From contig NZ_LCYG01000127.1 in the NCBI RefSeq assembly GCF_001017175.1, forward strand, positions 1-46,267: a DNA stretch of 46,267 nucleotides, read 5' to 3'. This DNA comes from Microvirga vignae (lineage in GTDB: Bacteria > Pseudomonadota > Alphaproteobacteria > Rhizobiales > Beijerinckiaceae). A program made the translations under genes and the position numbers. This document shows positions 1 through 8,574 of this stretch, in pieces. Under the pieces are notes generated by a model. That model was not told the DNA's origin. It did not search any database and was given only the letters and a program-made list of their open reading frames with translations. Each line of letters starts with the position of its first letter. Within the stretch, counting starts at the first letter, position 1.

Positions 1-548
1 ACATGACATCCGGGCTCAACCGGAACTTTGTTTTCGGCATCATGCCTGGCTTCTGGAAGAAAGCCTATCAAAGTGCAGTTAGGGCGGCGAAATCAACGAT
101 TGAACTTCAACGCCTAACACCTTCTTGTACGACAGATGGGTACGAACTGGAAACGCCCGAGCCATTTTTTGAGCTCAGTCGTTGTAATAATGGTTAATGG
201 GGCGCAAGACACAGAACCAAACCAGTGATTGCCGGCGCCTCAGCATTTCAGCCACTCACCGGGAGCACGCGCTTTACCTTCCCCTCATGCGACTGAGTCA
301 GAGCTCCTGTGCAGAAGTCAGAACGTTTCCTTCTCTACTCGGGCCAAGCGAACCGGGAGGAGAGCGAGCGGTTACGATAGTTCAGGGCATCTGACACCGT
401 GGAGGAGGCTGAGAGGCAAGTTCAGGCAACAGAATGAAGCGTGTTCATTCCGAACTCGAAATAAAGCCTCGTCTTTTCACTTCAGACTGGTAGTCTTCTC
501 TCGGGCTCATAGTGCAATCAACACGAAGCCTTGGGGCTATAAACATCG
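1..548. other. Gene-free stretch at the left edge
   Basis: No recognisable gene. Short open frames exist on the plus strand at 3-197, 197-394 and 229-651, but their translations show no family motif, are rich in rare codons for this genome and lack convincing ribosome binding sites. The end of this stretch must hold the promoter of the araC-type gene that begins at 549. I recognise no repeat, RNA gene or insertion sequence end here. Confidence 0.5.
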
Positions 549-1598
549 ATGCCAAATCTGCCATCCTTTTATTTTGAAGGAACTTCGGTGGCTGCGCCGG
601 AGGAGGCATACTGGACATGGCGCAATATCGTATCGCCGCTGTTTGACGTAGCGGTCGCTGATAAACAGGCCGTCGGTTCGTTCAAGGTCAAAATCGATAG
701 TTATCACCTGGGCCCGCTTCTGCTCGGAAGCGTGGCATCCAGCGCTCAGGAGTTCCGCCGCTCTCAGGCGACCATCGCGCGTAGTGGTGTCGATCATTAC
801 CTGGTGCAGCTTTATCCCGTGGGCGGCTACGCGGGAGACGCCGAGGGCCGGACTGTGCATGTACGTCCCGGCGACCTCAGCATCCTTGATATGTCCCGGA
901 CTCTCCATACGCGGGCCGAGACGTTTCAAAACCTCAGTCTTGTCGTCCCGCGGCCAGTGCTGGAGCCTCTGGTGAGGAACCCCGATGGACTTCATGGCCT
1001 TGTGCTCTCGGGTGAGTCGGCTCTAGGCCATCTGCTGGCCACTTACTTGAGCACGATCTATGGGGCCGCTGGTTCATTCAACTCCGAAGACGGGGCTCGT
1101 ATCTCCAATGCGACAGCCAGTCTCATCGCTGGCTGCTTCGGCCCTGCTGCCGATGCTCATGAGACAACGACGGTCGCCAAACGCGCTGCACTGATCCTGA
1201 CGATCAAGCGCTATATAGACAACAATCTGGCAGAACCGTCGCTTACGATCGATACCATTGCCCGTGAGTTTCGCCTGTCACGGGCGACTTTAGTCCGCAT
1301 GTTCGAGCCGTTGGGCGGATTGGCGGGATACATTCGGGCGCGGCGAATGCTCCGTTGCTTCAATGAAATCACGTCGCCAGCCTATGGCCACCGCTCCATT
1401 GCGGAGATCGCCTACTCCTGCGGCTTCAACAACGAAGCCGCCTTCAGCCGGACATTCCGGCGCATGTTCGACATATCGCCTCGGGAAGCCCGCGCTGAGG
1501 GCGCCTTGGCTCATCGGACGATCAAGCATCTCCAGCCTGGCTCCGATGGATCTGGACGACCAATCCTGGCAGAATGGATCCAGTATCTTGGGGTGTGA
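549..1598 (+). CDS. AraC-family transcriptional regulator
   Basis: A 349-residue DNA-binding regulator. Residues about 20-190 look like the AraC-binding-like (cupin-type) N-terminal sensor domain, including the segment VHVRPGDLSILDMSRTLHT typical of that domain. Residues about 225-325 hold the two helix-turn-helix motifs of the AraC/XylS family: LTIDTIAREFRLSRATLVRMF for the first, and IAEIAYSCGFNNEAAFSRTFRRMFDISPREAR for the conserved second HTH and the family signature. Size fits the 310-350 residue members with this N-terminal domain. The ATG at 549 has only a weak upstream purine run. Neighbours give no clear target; the effector is unknown. The last ~25 residues extend past the usual end of the domain. 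Confidence 0.9.
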   Translation: MPNLPSFYFEGTSVAAPEEAYWTWRNIVSPLFDVAVADKQAVGSFKVKIDSYHLGPLLLGSVASSAQEFRRSQATIARSGVDHYLVQLYPVGGYAGDAEGRTVHVRPGDLSILDMSRTLHTRAETFQNLSLVVPRPVLEPLVRNPDGLHGLVLSGESALGHLLATYLSTIYGAAGSFNSEDGARISNATASLIAGCFGPAADAHETTTVAKRAALILTIKRYIDNNLAEPSLTIDTIAREFRLSRATLVRMFEPLGGLAGYIRARRMLRCFNEITSPAYGHRSIAEIAYSCGFNNEAAFSRTFRRMFDISPREARAEGALAHRTIKHLQPGSDGSGRPILAEWIQYLGV

Positions 1599-1725
1599 TG
1601 GCTCCTACTCCCTTTGATCCTTCGCCTGAAGCGAACCGCACAGAATTTGAGCCAAACAGCAAAGTGTTCCGGATGCTATTCAGCTAAAACACTCCCGAGT
1701 TAATCCGTTGCAGGGGGCAGCCGAG

Positions 1726-2019
1726 ATGACCGCGAAGATCATTCGGCGCCGGAGTGAACCAGCCGGCAGCATCATCGAAGCCGTATACAGTCCGTCTCAG
1801 TTCTCATGTCCCGAGGCGGCGAACGAGGATCGGCACTCTGCCTCCTCCAGCCTATCGATGGGAGAAGCTGAGGTCATTGCGCTTTTGGCCACAGGAAAAA
1901 GAGCGGTCGACATCGCGGACCAACTGGAGATCGATGAGGCCGCCATCAAGGAGCACATCAAATCCGTCCTTCACAAGCTGAAGACAAGAACACCTCTGTC
2001 ACCGTCTGATGGCCCATGA
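1726..2019 (+). CDS. Small LuxR-type helix-turn-helix protein
   Basis: A 97-residue protein consisting of a short N-terminal tail and a single GerE/LuxR-type HTH. The segment SMGEAEVIALLATGKRAVD followed by IADQLEIDEAAIKEHIKSVLHKLKT matches the canonical pattern of LuxR effector domains (E..VL.L...G....IA..L.....TV..H...I..KL). No receiver or ligand domain is present, so it is a stand-alone HTH protein. I chose the ATG at 1726 because a G-rich Shine-Dalgarno-like run (cagggggcag) lies 8-15 bases before it; a TTG at 1708 would add six residues. The target genes are unknown. It could also be the remnant C-terminus of a larger response regulator. Confidence 0.6.
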   Translation: MTAKIIRRRSEPAGSIIEAVYSPSQFSCPEAANEDRHSASSSLSMGEAEVIALLATGKRAVDIADQLEIDEAAIKEHIKSVLHKLKTRTPLSPSDGP

Positions 2020-2461
2020 GCAAGTAAACCTCGCTCGACGCCGAGCCGAGCAGATCCTCCGAAAGCAGAGCGACCATCACGATAGGCCGCAAATCCGAAT
2101 GGCAATGAGGAGCGGCGTGATCTGTTCGGAAATCCTTCAGCGATCCCGCGCTGCGAACTTCCCTGATGGATGATCCAAAAAGTGTATGTCTGTGCCGGGT
2201 CAGGCCGTGAAGCCCCCCTGCGCCTCCCGAAGGTCTGCTTAGGCCGGGCGAGCAGACCAAAGCGCGACTTCCGCTTAGCGCCAAGAGCGGATGTCGCAGG
2301 AGCGGATCACAACCCGCTGCTTGCGATCCGTTGCGGACATTGGCAACAAGCCTGATCGTTCGCCAGATGCCATTGCTCAGAAGAGCCTTCGGAACTTGCC
2401 CAGCCGCGCACCGGTCGCCCATGCTAGATTGAAGGCCTCGCTCATGCAGGGAGGCAAGGCG
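2020..2461. other. Intergenic stretch without a supported gene
   Basis: Between the small LuxR-type gene and the membrane protein gene. A minus-strand open frame (1958-2482) spans it but its composition (many Arg, Ser, Cys, His; no motif) marks it as a shadow. Around 2235-2320 there are short diverged repeats of the form gtctgctta / agcagac / gacttccgcttagcg, which look like a decayed intergenic repeat, but I cannot define its ends. Confidence 0.35.
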
Positions 2462-3052
2462 ATGGCAGGAAGCTCGGAACACAGTGGCGGACTGCGCGGG
2501 GGCCGCTGGAGGATAGCGATGTGGGCCACCGCCGCGTTTCTGTTGCTGCTGCCCTTGATCGCGATGCAGTTCACCAATGAAGTGAACTGGGATGAGACCG
2601 ATTTCATTGTTTTCGGCGCCATGCTCGCCGTCGCTTGCGGCACCTACGAGCTGGCGGCGAGAATGACGGGCAATAGCGCCTACCGGGCTGCCGTCGGCAT
2701 TGCGGTCGCGGCAGCATTCATCCTCGTTTGGATGAACCTTGCCGTCGGCATTATCGGGACTGAGGACAACCCCGCCAATCTGATGTTTGGCGGAGTGCTC
2801 GTCGTCGGGATCGTCGGCGCCACCATCGCGCGCTTCCAGCCGGATGGAATGGCTCGCGCGTTATCCGCAACGGCGCTCGCTCAGATGTTGGCCGCCGTGA
2901 TTGTGCTGGTCACGGTGAGGCACCAGTCTCCGATCAACCCCGCGCCCGAGATCTTGGGCCTGAATGGGTTCTTCGCCGCGCTGTGGCTCATATCGGCCTG
3001 GCTGTTCCGAAAGGCGGCGCGGGAGCAAACTCCCGCAGGCGCAGCGCCGTAG
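2462..3052 (+). CDS. Integral membrane protein of unknown function
   Basis: A 196-residue hydrophobic protein with about five predicted membrane helices: residues about 20-37 (ATAAFLLLLPLIAMQF), 45-65, 73-100 (AVGIAVAAAFILVWMNLAVGI), 106-124, 130-150 and 166-180. The loop after the first helix, TNEVNWDETDFIVFGAMLAV, resembles small proteins often annotated as uncharacterised membrane proteins in alphaproteobacteria. The ATG at 2462 is preceded by GGGAGG at a spacing of about 7 bases, which decides the start over longer in-frame options reaching back to 2291. No catalytic motif is seen. It stands alone; the next gene begins 240 bases downstream. Confidence 0.75.
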   Translation: MAGSSEHSGGLRGGRWRIAMWATAAFLLLLPLIAMQFTNEVNWDETDFIVFGAMLAVACGTYELAARMTGNSAYRAAVGIAVAAAFILVWMNLAVGIIGTEDNPANLMFGGVLVVGIVGATIARFQPDGMARALSATALAQMLAAVIVLVTVRHQSPINPAPEILGLNGFFAALWLISAWLFRKAAREQTPAGAAP

Positions 3053-3295
3053 GTCGACCCGCGGCGTCCGCTCTCTACCTGACTGAGACGCTCTCTGGGC
3101 CGCAGACGAAAGCCTCTATTGGGTCGGGCTCTGACGATCCTCTTCTCTTCACGGAAGGCTGGGTGAGCCGAACCCAGGGGCTCTTCAGCTGAGTGCCGGA
3201 AGCTGTCCGCGATCTCTCCAATACCTCTCACGGCTATGTGAGATTGTCAGCCGCACATCTCGCATATTGTTGGCGGCCCAAGGCAGGTGACGAAC

Positions 3296-4687
3296 ATGCT
3301 CTCCTCCCCATTGTTCCTCAGCGCCATTGTCATCGAGGGCTACACTGTTCTCGCGGTGGAGCTCCTGGCGATCCGTCAACTCACTCCTTACGTGGGCAAC
3401 GCGACCGACACTGTTGCCATCGTCATTGCCGCGGTTCTGCTTCCTCTGGCGCTCGGGTACGAGGCTGGTGGCCGAGCCAGTCTTACCCCCGGAGATGAGG
3501 CAGGCGTGCGCCGGCAACTCACCCGAAACCTGCTCATTGCCGCCCTCATCCTCAGCTTTGGGCTGTCCCATCCCTTTCTGGCGGCTTTCTTTCAGATTCT
3601 CGATGGCTTTGGGATTACCCATCGTCTAGTCCAGGCAGCCGTTCATACGTCCCTGTTCCTGGTCTACCCGGTCTACCTGCTGGGCCAGACCCTTCCGCTG
3701 GTCGCCTATTGCTCCTCCGGCGTGAGCCTCCCGCGATCCACGGGATTGATGCTGTTCCTGTCCACCCTTGGGTCATTCCTGGGCTCGGTGGTGTCGACCC
3801 TCGTGTTCATGACTTTTTTCGGCGTCCACATCACGGTGGCTGTCACCCTAGGGCTCCTGGTGGTGCTCGCCGCAATCATCGGCTGGCAGATAGAGGACCG
3901 GAACAAGCTGGCTCTCGCAGCCGGTGCACTTGGGCTCTACATTGTCGCCATCAACAGCCCCGCCGCAGTGCGGGCATACGGCATCGTCAGCAACAATCTC
4001 TACAGCGAGGTCCGGATCGTCCTCAACCCGGCTGAGGACAGCCGCCTCCTGGTCATCAACAACAGCCCGTCCTCCAAGATCGCGGTTCATCCGGAGCACC
4101 GCTTTGCTTACCTGAAGTTCATCGAGAAGGAAGTTCTCAGGAGGCTCGGTACGGATCGTCCGCACCGCATTCTGGTAATCGGGGCTGGAGGGTTCACCAT
4201 TGGCCTTGAGGATCGCTTCCACGCCTACACCTATGTCGATATCGACCCTGCCCTGCGGCAGGTGAGCGAGGAGCACTTCCTGCGCCAGCCCTTGGCTCCC
4301 AACAAGACCTTCGTGCCTGAGTCCGCCCGCGCCTTCCTGCGCCGCAACACTCAGACTTATGATGTCGTCGTGCTCGATGCCTTCACGAACCGGATCAGTC
4401 TCCCGCCGGACCTGATCACCCGCGAGGCCTTTGCTGCCGTAAGGCAGGCAGTCGCACCAGGCGGTCAGGTGGTCATGAACATCATCACCTCACCAAGCTT
4501 TGCCGATCGGTTCAGCCGCAGCATCGATGCCACGATCCGTAGCGTGTTTCCTTTCGTCTCTCGCCAGATTCTGTCCGAGACCATGACCGGCAGTGTCGCA
4601 AGTGTGCTTTACCTTGCGGGCCGGTCCGAGAACAGACCGCACGACATCTACACGGACGACCGGAACCGCTCGTTCTTGGATTACTAG
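3296..4687 (+). CDS. Membrane-anchored spermidine synthase-like protein
   Basis: A 463-residue protein with two halves. Residues about 1-215 carry seven to eight hydrophobic helices (for example LFLSAIVIEGYTVLAVELLA and TSLFLVYPVYLLGQTLPLV). Residues about 225-463 are a Rossmann-fold methyltransferase/aminopropyltransferase-like domain: ILVIGAGGFTIGLE is the nucleotide-binding glycine loop, YTYVDIDPALRQV the acidic loop that contacts the adenosyl group, and YDVVVLDAF the position of the catalytic Asp in spermidine synthases. The polyamine-binding residues of true SpeE are not evident, so it belongs to the broad 'spermidine synthase-like' group fused to membrane segments whose function is mostly unknown. 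ATG 3296 has CAGGTG nine bases upstream; a GTG at 3287 is possible. Confidence 0.8.
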   Translation: MLSSPLFLSAIVIEGYTVLAVELLAIRQLTPYVGNATDTVAIVIAAVLLPLALGYEAGGRASLTPGDEAGVRRQLTRNLLIAALILSFGLSHPFLAAFFQILDGFGITHRLVQAAVHTSLFLVYPVYLLGQTLPLVAYCSSGVSLPRSTGLMLFLSTLGSFLGSVVSTLVFMTFFGVHITVAVTLGLLVVLAAIIGWQIEDRNKLALAAGALGLYIVAINSPAAVRAYGIVSNNLYSEVRIVLNPAEDSRLLVINNSPSSKIAVHPEHRFAYLKFIEKEVLRRLGTDRPHRILVIGAGGFTIGLEDRFHAYTYVDIDPALRQVSEEHFLRQPLAPNKTFVPESARAFLRRNTQTYDVVVLDAFTNRISLPPDLITREAFAAVRQAVAPGGQVVMNIITSPSFADRFSRSIDATIRSVFPFVSRQILSETMTGSVASVLYLAGRSENRPHDIYTDDRNRSFLDY

Positions 4688-4931
4688 CTTCCGCGAAGAC
4701 GTCGGTCATCCTGGCCGAGGATCAATTCACCTTCGGATCAAACCAGGAAATCCCGTGCCCTTCACGAACGTCCGGTGTTCCCTGCTTGAGCAGACATCCG
4801 GCTTGCTTCCGCTCAGCGTCATTTGCAGACTCTCGGTAAGGCAACACACCTATCTAGTATCGGGCCGCGCGGAGCAGTTAGAGTCGCACCGATCGCGTCT
4901 GACTCCCGCTCACGTCCCGAGCCCGTAGCTG

Positions 4932-5366
4932 CTATTTGGCACGCCTGAACAGCGCAGCTACCAGACGCAATTGCTTGCGCGCTGGCCGCCGCTCGATCTC
5001 GACCTGAAGCCGCTCGGAAGAAAGCTCTGCTTCTGCGGATGGCTCGGTCTCGGACATGCCGCGAAGCCCTGGTTCAACGACAGGTGGCTCCTCGGCCTGT
5101 TTGTCCTCGGAGAGCACCTCAATCCGACCAGGGAAGTCGTTCCGGCATTCATAGCGGACGTAATCCTGAACACCGGGTCGGATATGGCGCTCGCTATCAA
5201 GAATGACCTCATGCGTGAGCTCGACCACGAACACGCGCCCTTCCGAAGTCGGCACATCCACCCGAGTGACCGCGCCTTCGAAGAAGCTTTCCATCGGCCC
5301 TGGAGGATGGAAGTGGACACGAACCCTATCCCCGACCGCAATGTTCCTTGCCTCCAGCTCAGACAT
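4932..5366 (-). CDS. Hypothetical protein with a small beta-barrel-like N-terminus
   Basis: A 144-residue protein I do not recognise. Residues 5-90 (VGDRVRVHF, FFEGAVTRVD, GRVFVVELTHEVIL, YVRYEC, PGRIEVLSE) read as a run of beta strands with the VGDRVRV entry typical of SH3-like or KOW-like small barrels. The C-terminal third is acidic (EEPPVVEPGL...SETEPSAEAELSSE) and ends in a basic tail with three closely spaced Arg/Lys clusters. Its ATG overlaps the 3' end of the upstream LuxR-type regulator gene by 8 bases, so the two are likely co-transcribed and translationally coupled. Function is unknown; a role linked to that regulator is an inference from the overlap only. Confidence 0.65.
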   Translation of the reverse strand: MSELEARNIAVGDRVRVHFHPPGPMESFFEGAVTRVDVPTSEGRVFVVELTHEVILDSERHIRPGVQDYVRYECRNDFPGRIEVLSEDKQAEEPPVVEPGLRGMSETEPSAEAELSSERLQVEIERRPARKQLRLVAALFRRAK

Positions 5367-6114
5367 TCACAAGCGCTCCGCCTCGTTGGGGCAGGTGCTG
5401 AGAAGCCCACATCGCAGCCTGGGTGCGATTGGACGCCCCGATCTTGCGCAGGATCGTTTTGACATGGACTTTGATGGTCGCTTCGGTCACGTCAAGCTGC
5501 CGCGCGATCACCTTGTTAGACACTCCTTGCCGTAAGCAACTCAGGACCTCCGCCTCCCGCGCCGAGAGCTGGCACGTTTTCGGATCAAATGGGATTGGCT
5601 CTGCTCTATGGTCATGAAGCGGCGGCCTCCGGTCCTGGGGACGCCCATCGAGGATGGAGCGGAGCACTCCAGAAGGCACAACAGCTCCCCCGAGCATAAC
5701 TAATTCAAGAGATGTGATCAGAACGTCAGGAGTACTTGTTGCGAGACAAAAGCCATTCACGCCTGCCTCATGGCCCAATCGCACAAGATGAAGGTCGAAC
5801 TGATCCGCCAGGATCACGATCCGGGCTTCTGGAGCCTGCTCTCGCACTCGCCTTACCACCTCAAGCACGTGACCGGTGTTCCGGTTGGCTTGGATGAGGA
5901 CCAGCGCGGGCTTCTGCGCCAGACGCTGAAGCCGTCCTGGACTGGCGACAGAAACCGTCTCGGCGAGCGCGAACGATGTTCCCTGCAGGATGCGCTGAAG
6001 GTCTGAGCGAAGAAGGGAGCCGTCACAGATCAGTGCTGTTGGGACTGCTGCAGCGAGACTGTCGCACCCGCCGGAACCGGACAAGCGTCTGTGTTCAGTC
6101 GTCAGAAGAGTCAT
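5359..6114 (-). CDS. LuxR-family regulator with a degenerate receiver domain
   Basis: A 251-residue NarL/FixJ-type regulator. Residues about 20-140 have receiver-like periodicity (VPTALICDGSLLRSDLQRIL, ARIVILADQFDLHLVRLGHEAGVNGFC), and residues about 185-245 form a clear LuxR HTH (LSAREAEVLSCLRQGVSNK then VIARQLDVTEATIKVHVKTIL). At the strand where a receiver carries its phospho-accepting Asp the sequence reads PALVLIQANRN, with no Asp, so control by phosphorylation is unlikely. I chose ATG 6114 (MTLLTTEHRR) rather than the longer in-frame start at 6216, whose extra residues look non-coding. The downstream small gene at 4932-5366 overlaps by 8 bases. Confidence 0.82.
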   Translation of the reverse strand: MTLLTTEHRRLSGSGGCDSLAAAVPTALICDGSLLRSDLQRILQGTSFALAETVSVASPGRLQRLAQKPALVLIQANRNTGHVLEVVRRVREQAPEARIVILADQFDLHLVRLGHEAGVNGFCLATSTPDVLITSLELVMLGGAVVPSGVLRSILDGRPQDRRPPLHDHRAEPIPFDPKTCQLSAREAEVLSCLRQGVSNKVIARQLDVTEATIKVHVKTILRKIGASNRTQAAMWASQHLPQRGGALVNV

Positions 6115-6464
6115 CCGCAGTTCCCTGTTCAACTTTCCTCTTGAAGCAAAGGTAGACAGGCAGCTGGAGGTTGGTCTGTCTGGATTCTGACAATGTAGAG
6201 GAACCAATGGTCGCAATATTAAGCCGGCACGATCCTCTATCTGCCAAGCTCAGCAATATCGACCGTAGACTGGCGCCGCCCTCATCGCTGCGGCGAGCCA
6301 GCACGCCAGCTTGGAGCAGGCTCAGCTGTTAGGCGACGTCGGGTCGTTCCCACTGATGTTTATTCGTTGAGCTGTCGTACTCACCAAGGCCGGTGCCTCA
6401 GCCGAGAACGGACTTTCCGCTGCACACCCATATGTGGTGGCAATGCTGTGAAAACTCGTCCGAT
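6115..6464. other. Intergenic stretch between two minus-strand genes
   Basis: Upstream region of the LuxR-type regulator and downstream region of the cysteine peptidase gene. I see no coding signal, RNA gene or strong hairpin with a T tract in it. Confidence 0.4.
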
Positions 6465-7145
6465 CTAACGATTGGCCGTGAAAGCAGGTGTAGCTTGATC
6501 TCCAAGGGCAACCCAGGTTCTGGCGTTCGTGCTCTCCCGCTTGATATAGGAATATCCTGTTTGTCGCCAAGGCAGGACGGCGTCTCGCTTATTGTCGAGG
6601 ATAAAGTCGCCCTGGTCTGTGAGGACCATGAGCACGGCATGCCCCTGCCCCTGCTCGTCGATCACGGCCGCGATCCGCAAGGCCCGCTGGGGCAGACCAG
6701 CCTGGACGAGCAGCCTCCGTTTCAGAAGCTGGATGTCCTCGCAATCGCCTAGACCATCGTCAGGATAGTCCCAGCGATCAAACACACCCCAGTGGTCCTG
6801 GTCGGTAACCGCCAAGACCGTTGCGTTAACGTGCTCGTTGACTTTTTGGAGGATGGCCCAAGCGCTCGGAGTGAGCGCAATCCGCTCCGGCTGCGAGCGA
6901 TCAATCCGACATTCTTGCGGTTGTTTCTGGCAGAACCTGATCCATGCCCATGTTGGCGCAGCACGTCCTAACGCATGGAGGCGATCGGCTTGTTTTGCCG
7001 GGAACGAACTCTCGGCAATAGCCGGAGCTGAAGAACTGAAGAAGGCAATGACGGCAAAAGCAATCCCCCATGCTCCCACACCGATGCGGTGGGCCGCGTT
7101 ACGAAAAGTGGGATGGTTGAGGATCGGATCAGCAGCATCTTCCAC
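6465..7145 (-). CDS. Bacterial transglutaminase-like cysteine peptidase (BTLCP), exported
   Basis: About 226 residues. After a basic N-terminus comes a hydrophobic segment (GAWGIAFAVIAFFSSSAPAIA) ending in a signal-peptidase-like AxA, so it is probably periplasmic. The catalytic triad of the BTLCP family (DUF920) is visible: Cys near 135 in LGDCEDIQLLKRR, His near 169 in GQGHAVLMV and Asp near 184 in FILDN. Family length of about 200 residues fits. No ATG start is available: a GTG at 7145 has GGAG eight bases upstream, and a TTG at 7151 is the alternative. In other alphaproteobacteria such proteins sit near biofilm or type I secretion genes (LapG-like proteolysis), but no such partner is seen here, so the substrate is unknown. 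Confidence 0.85.
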   Translation of the reverse strand: MEDAADPILNHPTFRNAAHRIGVGAWGIAFAVIAFFSSSAPAIAESSFPAKQADRLHALGRAAPTWAWIRFCQKQPQECRIDRSQPERIALTPSAWAILQKVNEHVNATVLAVTDQDHWGVFDRWDYPDDGLGDCEDIQLLKRRLLVQAGLPQRALRIAAVIDEQGQGHAVLMVLTDQGDFILDNKRDAVLPWRQTGYSYIKRESTNARTWVALGDQATPAFTANR

Positions 7146-7151
7146 GGCCAA

Positions 7152-7460
7152 GGCTCCGGTCTGGAGCCATTACGATGGGCAATTGTGGTAAACGACCTCT
7201 TAACGCAGCCTGGGTAGGGAACCATTACACAGATCCTTGGTCTCGGTTTTACGGCATCGAGCTTGGCATCGTCACGAGGAGCAGCCCATCAAGGATCCAT
7301 CCTGTTGTCGCTCTTCAAACGTCATCGCTTTCCAATGAAGATCCTGCCGGGCGTACGAAGGTCAGCATCGGCTCAAGCTCGGTCCATGAGCGCGGCCTTG
7401 TAAAGGCCAGCTCAGGCGATGCCGCCCTTGAGCTGCAATGCGGTCTGGATCGTCCACCAT
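7152..7460. other. Intergenic stretch
   Basis: Lies upstream of the cysteine peptidase gene and downstream of the GntR gene, both on the minus strand. I see no gene, RNA or strong terminator in it. Confidence 0.4.
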
Positions 7461-8201
7461 CTAACTTTCGATCGGAAAGGTAGAGCGCACGAACTCCCAG
7501 GCAGCGACCAGGTGGCGCCGCATGGCCTCCTCTGCGTTGTCCGGATCGCGCACGGCAATGGCATCGAAGATAGCTCTGTGGCCCGCATGGTTCATCTGAT
7601 CGATGTCTGCTCCGCGCTTCATAGAGCGCCAATGTTGAGTCAACCATTCCACATAGGCTTTATGAATGGCGGGATAGATCGGGTTTCCCGGAATGCGGTA
7701 GAGCACGGCATGAAAAGCAGCATCAGTGTCATCGAAAGCGATCGAATGGCCAATGGCCACACGATTGGCGTCGAGTGCTGCCCGCAGCTCCTCGAGATCA
7801 TCGCGCCGTGCATGGTTTGCAGCCCATCGGGCAAGTGCACACTCAATGAAGATGCGCGTTTCGAAGAGATTCCAAACCCCTTCTCGATCCACGACAAGGT
7901 GACCAACCAAGTTACCGACCTGATCGACAGCGAATTCATAGCCGGGTTTGCGCACGACGGGACGATGACCAAGACGGGTTTCGACAAGGCCACGGTTCGC
8001 CAGGGAGGCGATGGCCTCGCGCACGGCGGCCCGGCTGACCCCATAACGTTGCATCAGGTCACGTTCGGCCGGCAGGCGTTCCCCCTCCTGAAGGCTGCCG
8101 GACTGAATCATCCGCACGAGATCCGCAACCACAGCCTCCGACCGCCGCGCCGCACCCGACTCTGTTTCCCGACGGTGAAGTCTCTGGCCCTGATCCATCA
8201 T
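7461..8201 (-). CDS. FadR-subfamily GntR transcriptional regulator of the sugar operon
   Basis: A 246-residue regulator with an N-terminal winged HTH (residues about 15-80: VADLVRMIQSGSLQEGERLP, AERDLMQRYGVSRAAVREAI, ASLANRGLVETR) and a C-terminal all-helical FCD effector domain (about 95-225) in which FDDTDAAFHAVLY, HRAIFDAI and the final AMRRHLVAAWEF supply the Asp/His residues that bind a metal and the acid effector in FCD proteins. ATG 8201 is preceded by AGGGGAG and gives the family's usual length; a longer frame to 8615 is not supported. It is divergent from the aldehyde dehydrogenase/ABC/dehydratase operon, and palindromes of the FadR-type pattern lie between them, so it most likely represses that operon until a sugar-acid intermediate binds. 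Confidence 0.88.
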   Translation of the reverse strand: MMDQGQRLHRRETESGAARRSEAVVADLVRMIQSGSLQEGERLPAERDLMQRYGVSRAAVREAIASLANRGLVETRLGHRPVVRKPGYEFAVDQVGNLVGHLVVDREGVWNLFETRIFIECALARWAANHARRDDLEELRAALDANRVAIGHSIAFDDTDAAFHAVLYRIPGNPIYPAIHKAYVEWLTQHWRSMKRGADIDQMNHAGHRAIFDAIAVRDPDNAEEAMRRHLVAAWEFVRSTFPIES

Positions 8202-8283
8202 CTCCCCTTGCTGCTCCAAACGCGTCAACACCTTCTCAAAAGGCGATCGGGCGCTCTCCCTGTGAGCCGTACGCACCCAATGT

Positions 8284-8296
8284 TTGGTAGGACCAA
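8284..8296. promoter_or_regulatory. FadR/GntR-type operator, perfect palindrome
   Basis: TTGGT-AGG-ACCAA: five-base arms are perfect inverted repeats around a 3-base centre. FadR-subfamily GntR repressors bind TGGT-N(2-3)-ACCA type sites. It lies 83 bases before the GntR start codon, so it may serve autoregulation. The role is inferred from the pattern and position. Confidence 0.6.
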
Positions 8297-8423
8297 TCAC
8301 CTGGTGGGAGCAGATTATTTTGGGCGCATCGGCGGAAAGGTCCAGAGATTTTATGGGCGAATTTCGCGCATAACGTTCGGTGATACGACACTTGACACTC
8401 AACCTTTGTGTCAGCATTCTGAC

Positions 8424-8438
8424 TTCGGTCTTACCAAA
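8424..8438. promoter_or_regulatory. Second FadR/GntR-type operator
   Basis: TTCGGT-CTT-ACCAAA, one mismatch from a perfect palindrome and with the same 3-base spacer as the site at 8284-8296. It is about 137 bases before the aldehyde dehydrogenase start, in the right place to overlap that promoter. A poorer third copy (TTTGGT-TAG-ACAAGG) follows at 8456-8470. Confidence 0.5.
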
Positions 8439-8455
8439 TAGACCTTGAAATGGCA

Positions 8456-8470
8456 TTTGGTTAGACAAGG
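8456..8470. promoter_or_regulatory. Possible third, degenerate FadR/GntR-type site
   Basis: TTTGGT-TAG-ACAAGG: the left arm matches the two better sites and the spacer length is the same, but only half of the right arm is conserved. Its centre is 32 bases, about three helical turns, from that of the site at 8424-8438. Confidence 0.3.
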
Positions 8471-8574
8471 CTCCAGGGGGCATCCTGGAGGAAATCAGTG
8501 ACGCCAATCCCAGGCTCGACCCTGCCGCGCTCTGCTTCGCCCCTGCCCTGCCAAGGTCGCTGCGAGGCCCGGTC

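Noticed and set aside
7419..8441. A 340-codon plus-strand open frame opposite the GntR regulator
   Set aside because: The regulator on the minus strand has intact HTH and FCD motifs and a good ribosome binding site; the opposite frame has no recognisable content.
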